NCBI GenBank assembly: GCA_040902925.1
Contig: JBBDWJ010000115.1
Span: 1-6,203 of the forward strand
Reading direction: 5' to 3'
From: JBBDWJ01 sp040902925
Lineage (GTDB): Bacteria > Acidobacteriota > Terriglobia > Bryobacterales > UBA6623
Length of the DNA: 6,203 nucleotides
Made by a program: the position numbers and the translations under genes. Shown here piece by piece: positions 6,193 through 6,203 of the stretch. The stretch's first letter is position 1. Each line of letters opens with the position of its first letter. A model generated the notes under the pieces. It was given only the letters and a program-made list of their open reading frames with translations, did not search any database and was not told where the DNA came from.

Positions 6193-6203
6193 TCCATCCC
6201 TGC

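Noticed and set aside
5979..6197. A 72-codon - strand frame overlapping the start of batC
   Set aside because: Its second half is the batC signal-peptide and TPR region read out of frame, and its product has no hydrophobic or domain features.
1..6203. CRISPR arrays, tRNA or rRNA genes, insertion sequences, attachment sites
   Set aside because: No regularly spaced long repeats, tRNA-like cloverleaf, rRNA segment, transposase or integrase was found on either strand by reading.

Overview
The window is a bacterial genomic fragment, probably from a metagenome-assembled or draft genome because it contains a run of 10 Ns at 3063-3072. The bulk is GC-rich (spot counts of 38-40 G+C per 60 bases). A PhoB-type regulator lies convergent to a Bat-type operon of TPR and BatD proteins. 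This fits Acidobacteriota or a similar soil phylum, but no marker gene is present, so the assignment is a guess.

Layout from left to right. (1) 66-992 (+) is a stand-alone gene for an unrecognised coiled-coil protein with two membrane segments. Its base composition is lower (about 30-32 G+C per 60 bases), so it looks like an accessory gene. (2) 993-1222 is a regulatory stretch. It holds an 11-bp-periodic array resembling a Pho box, a perfect 10-bp palindrome and a GC-rich hairpin. (3) 1223-1915 (+) is a complete PhoB/OmpR-family response regulator with no histidine kinase gene beside it. (4) 1916-2051 is a convergent intergenic region carrying two back-to-back perfect hairpins, probably a terminator and possibly a dispersed repeat. 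(5) 2052-6112 (-) is a tight three-gene cluster read right to left as batC, batD, batE. batC and batD are 3 nt apart, and batD and batE overlap by ATGA. (6) 6113-6203 is a short upstream stretch with two more hairpins and no assignable gene.

The Bat proteins look like one envelope-associated assembly. BatC is an exported TPR protein with a very glutamine-rich tail. BatD has a large periplasmic region of three Ig-like modules, one membrane segment and a cytoplasmic domain. BatE is a TPR protein with two membrane segments and a C-terminal SH3-like domain. In other genomes such genes follow moxR, a DUF58 gene and the von Willebrand A proteins BatA/BatB. Those would be expected beyond the right edge (position 6203) but cannot be seen here. 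The Bat system was named for aerotolerance in Bacteroides; its biochemical role is not settled.

I see no clear new biological system. The items most worth checking are the Pho-box-like array, the AT-richer orphan membrane protein, and the paired hairpins flanking the Bat cluster on both sides.
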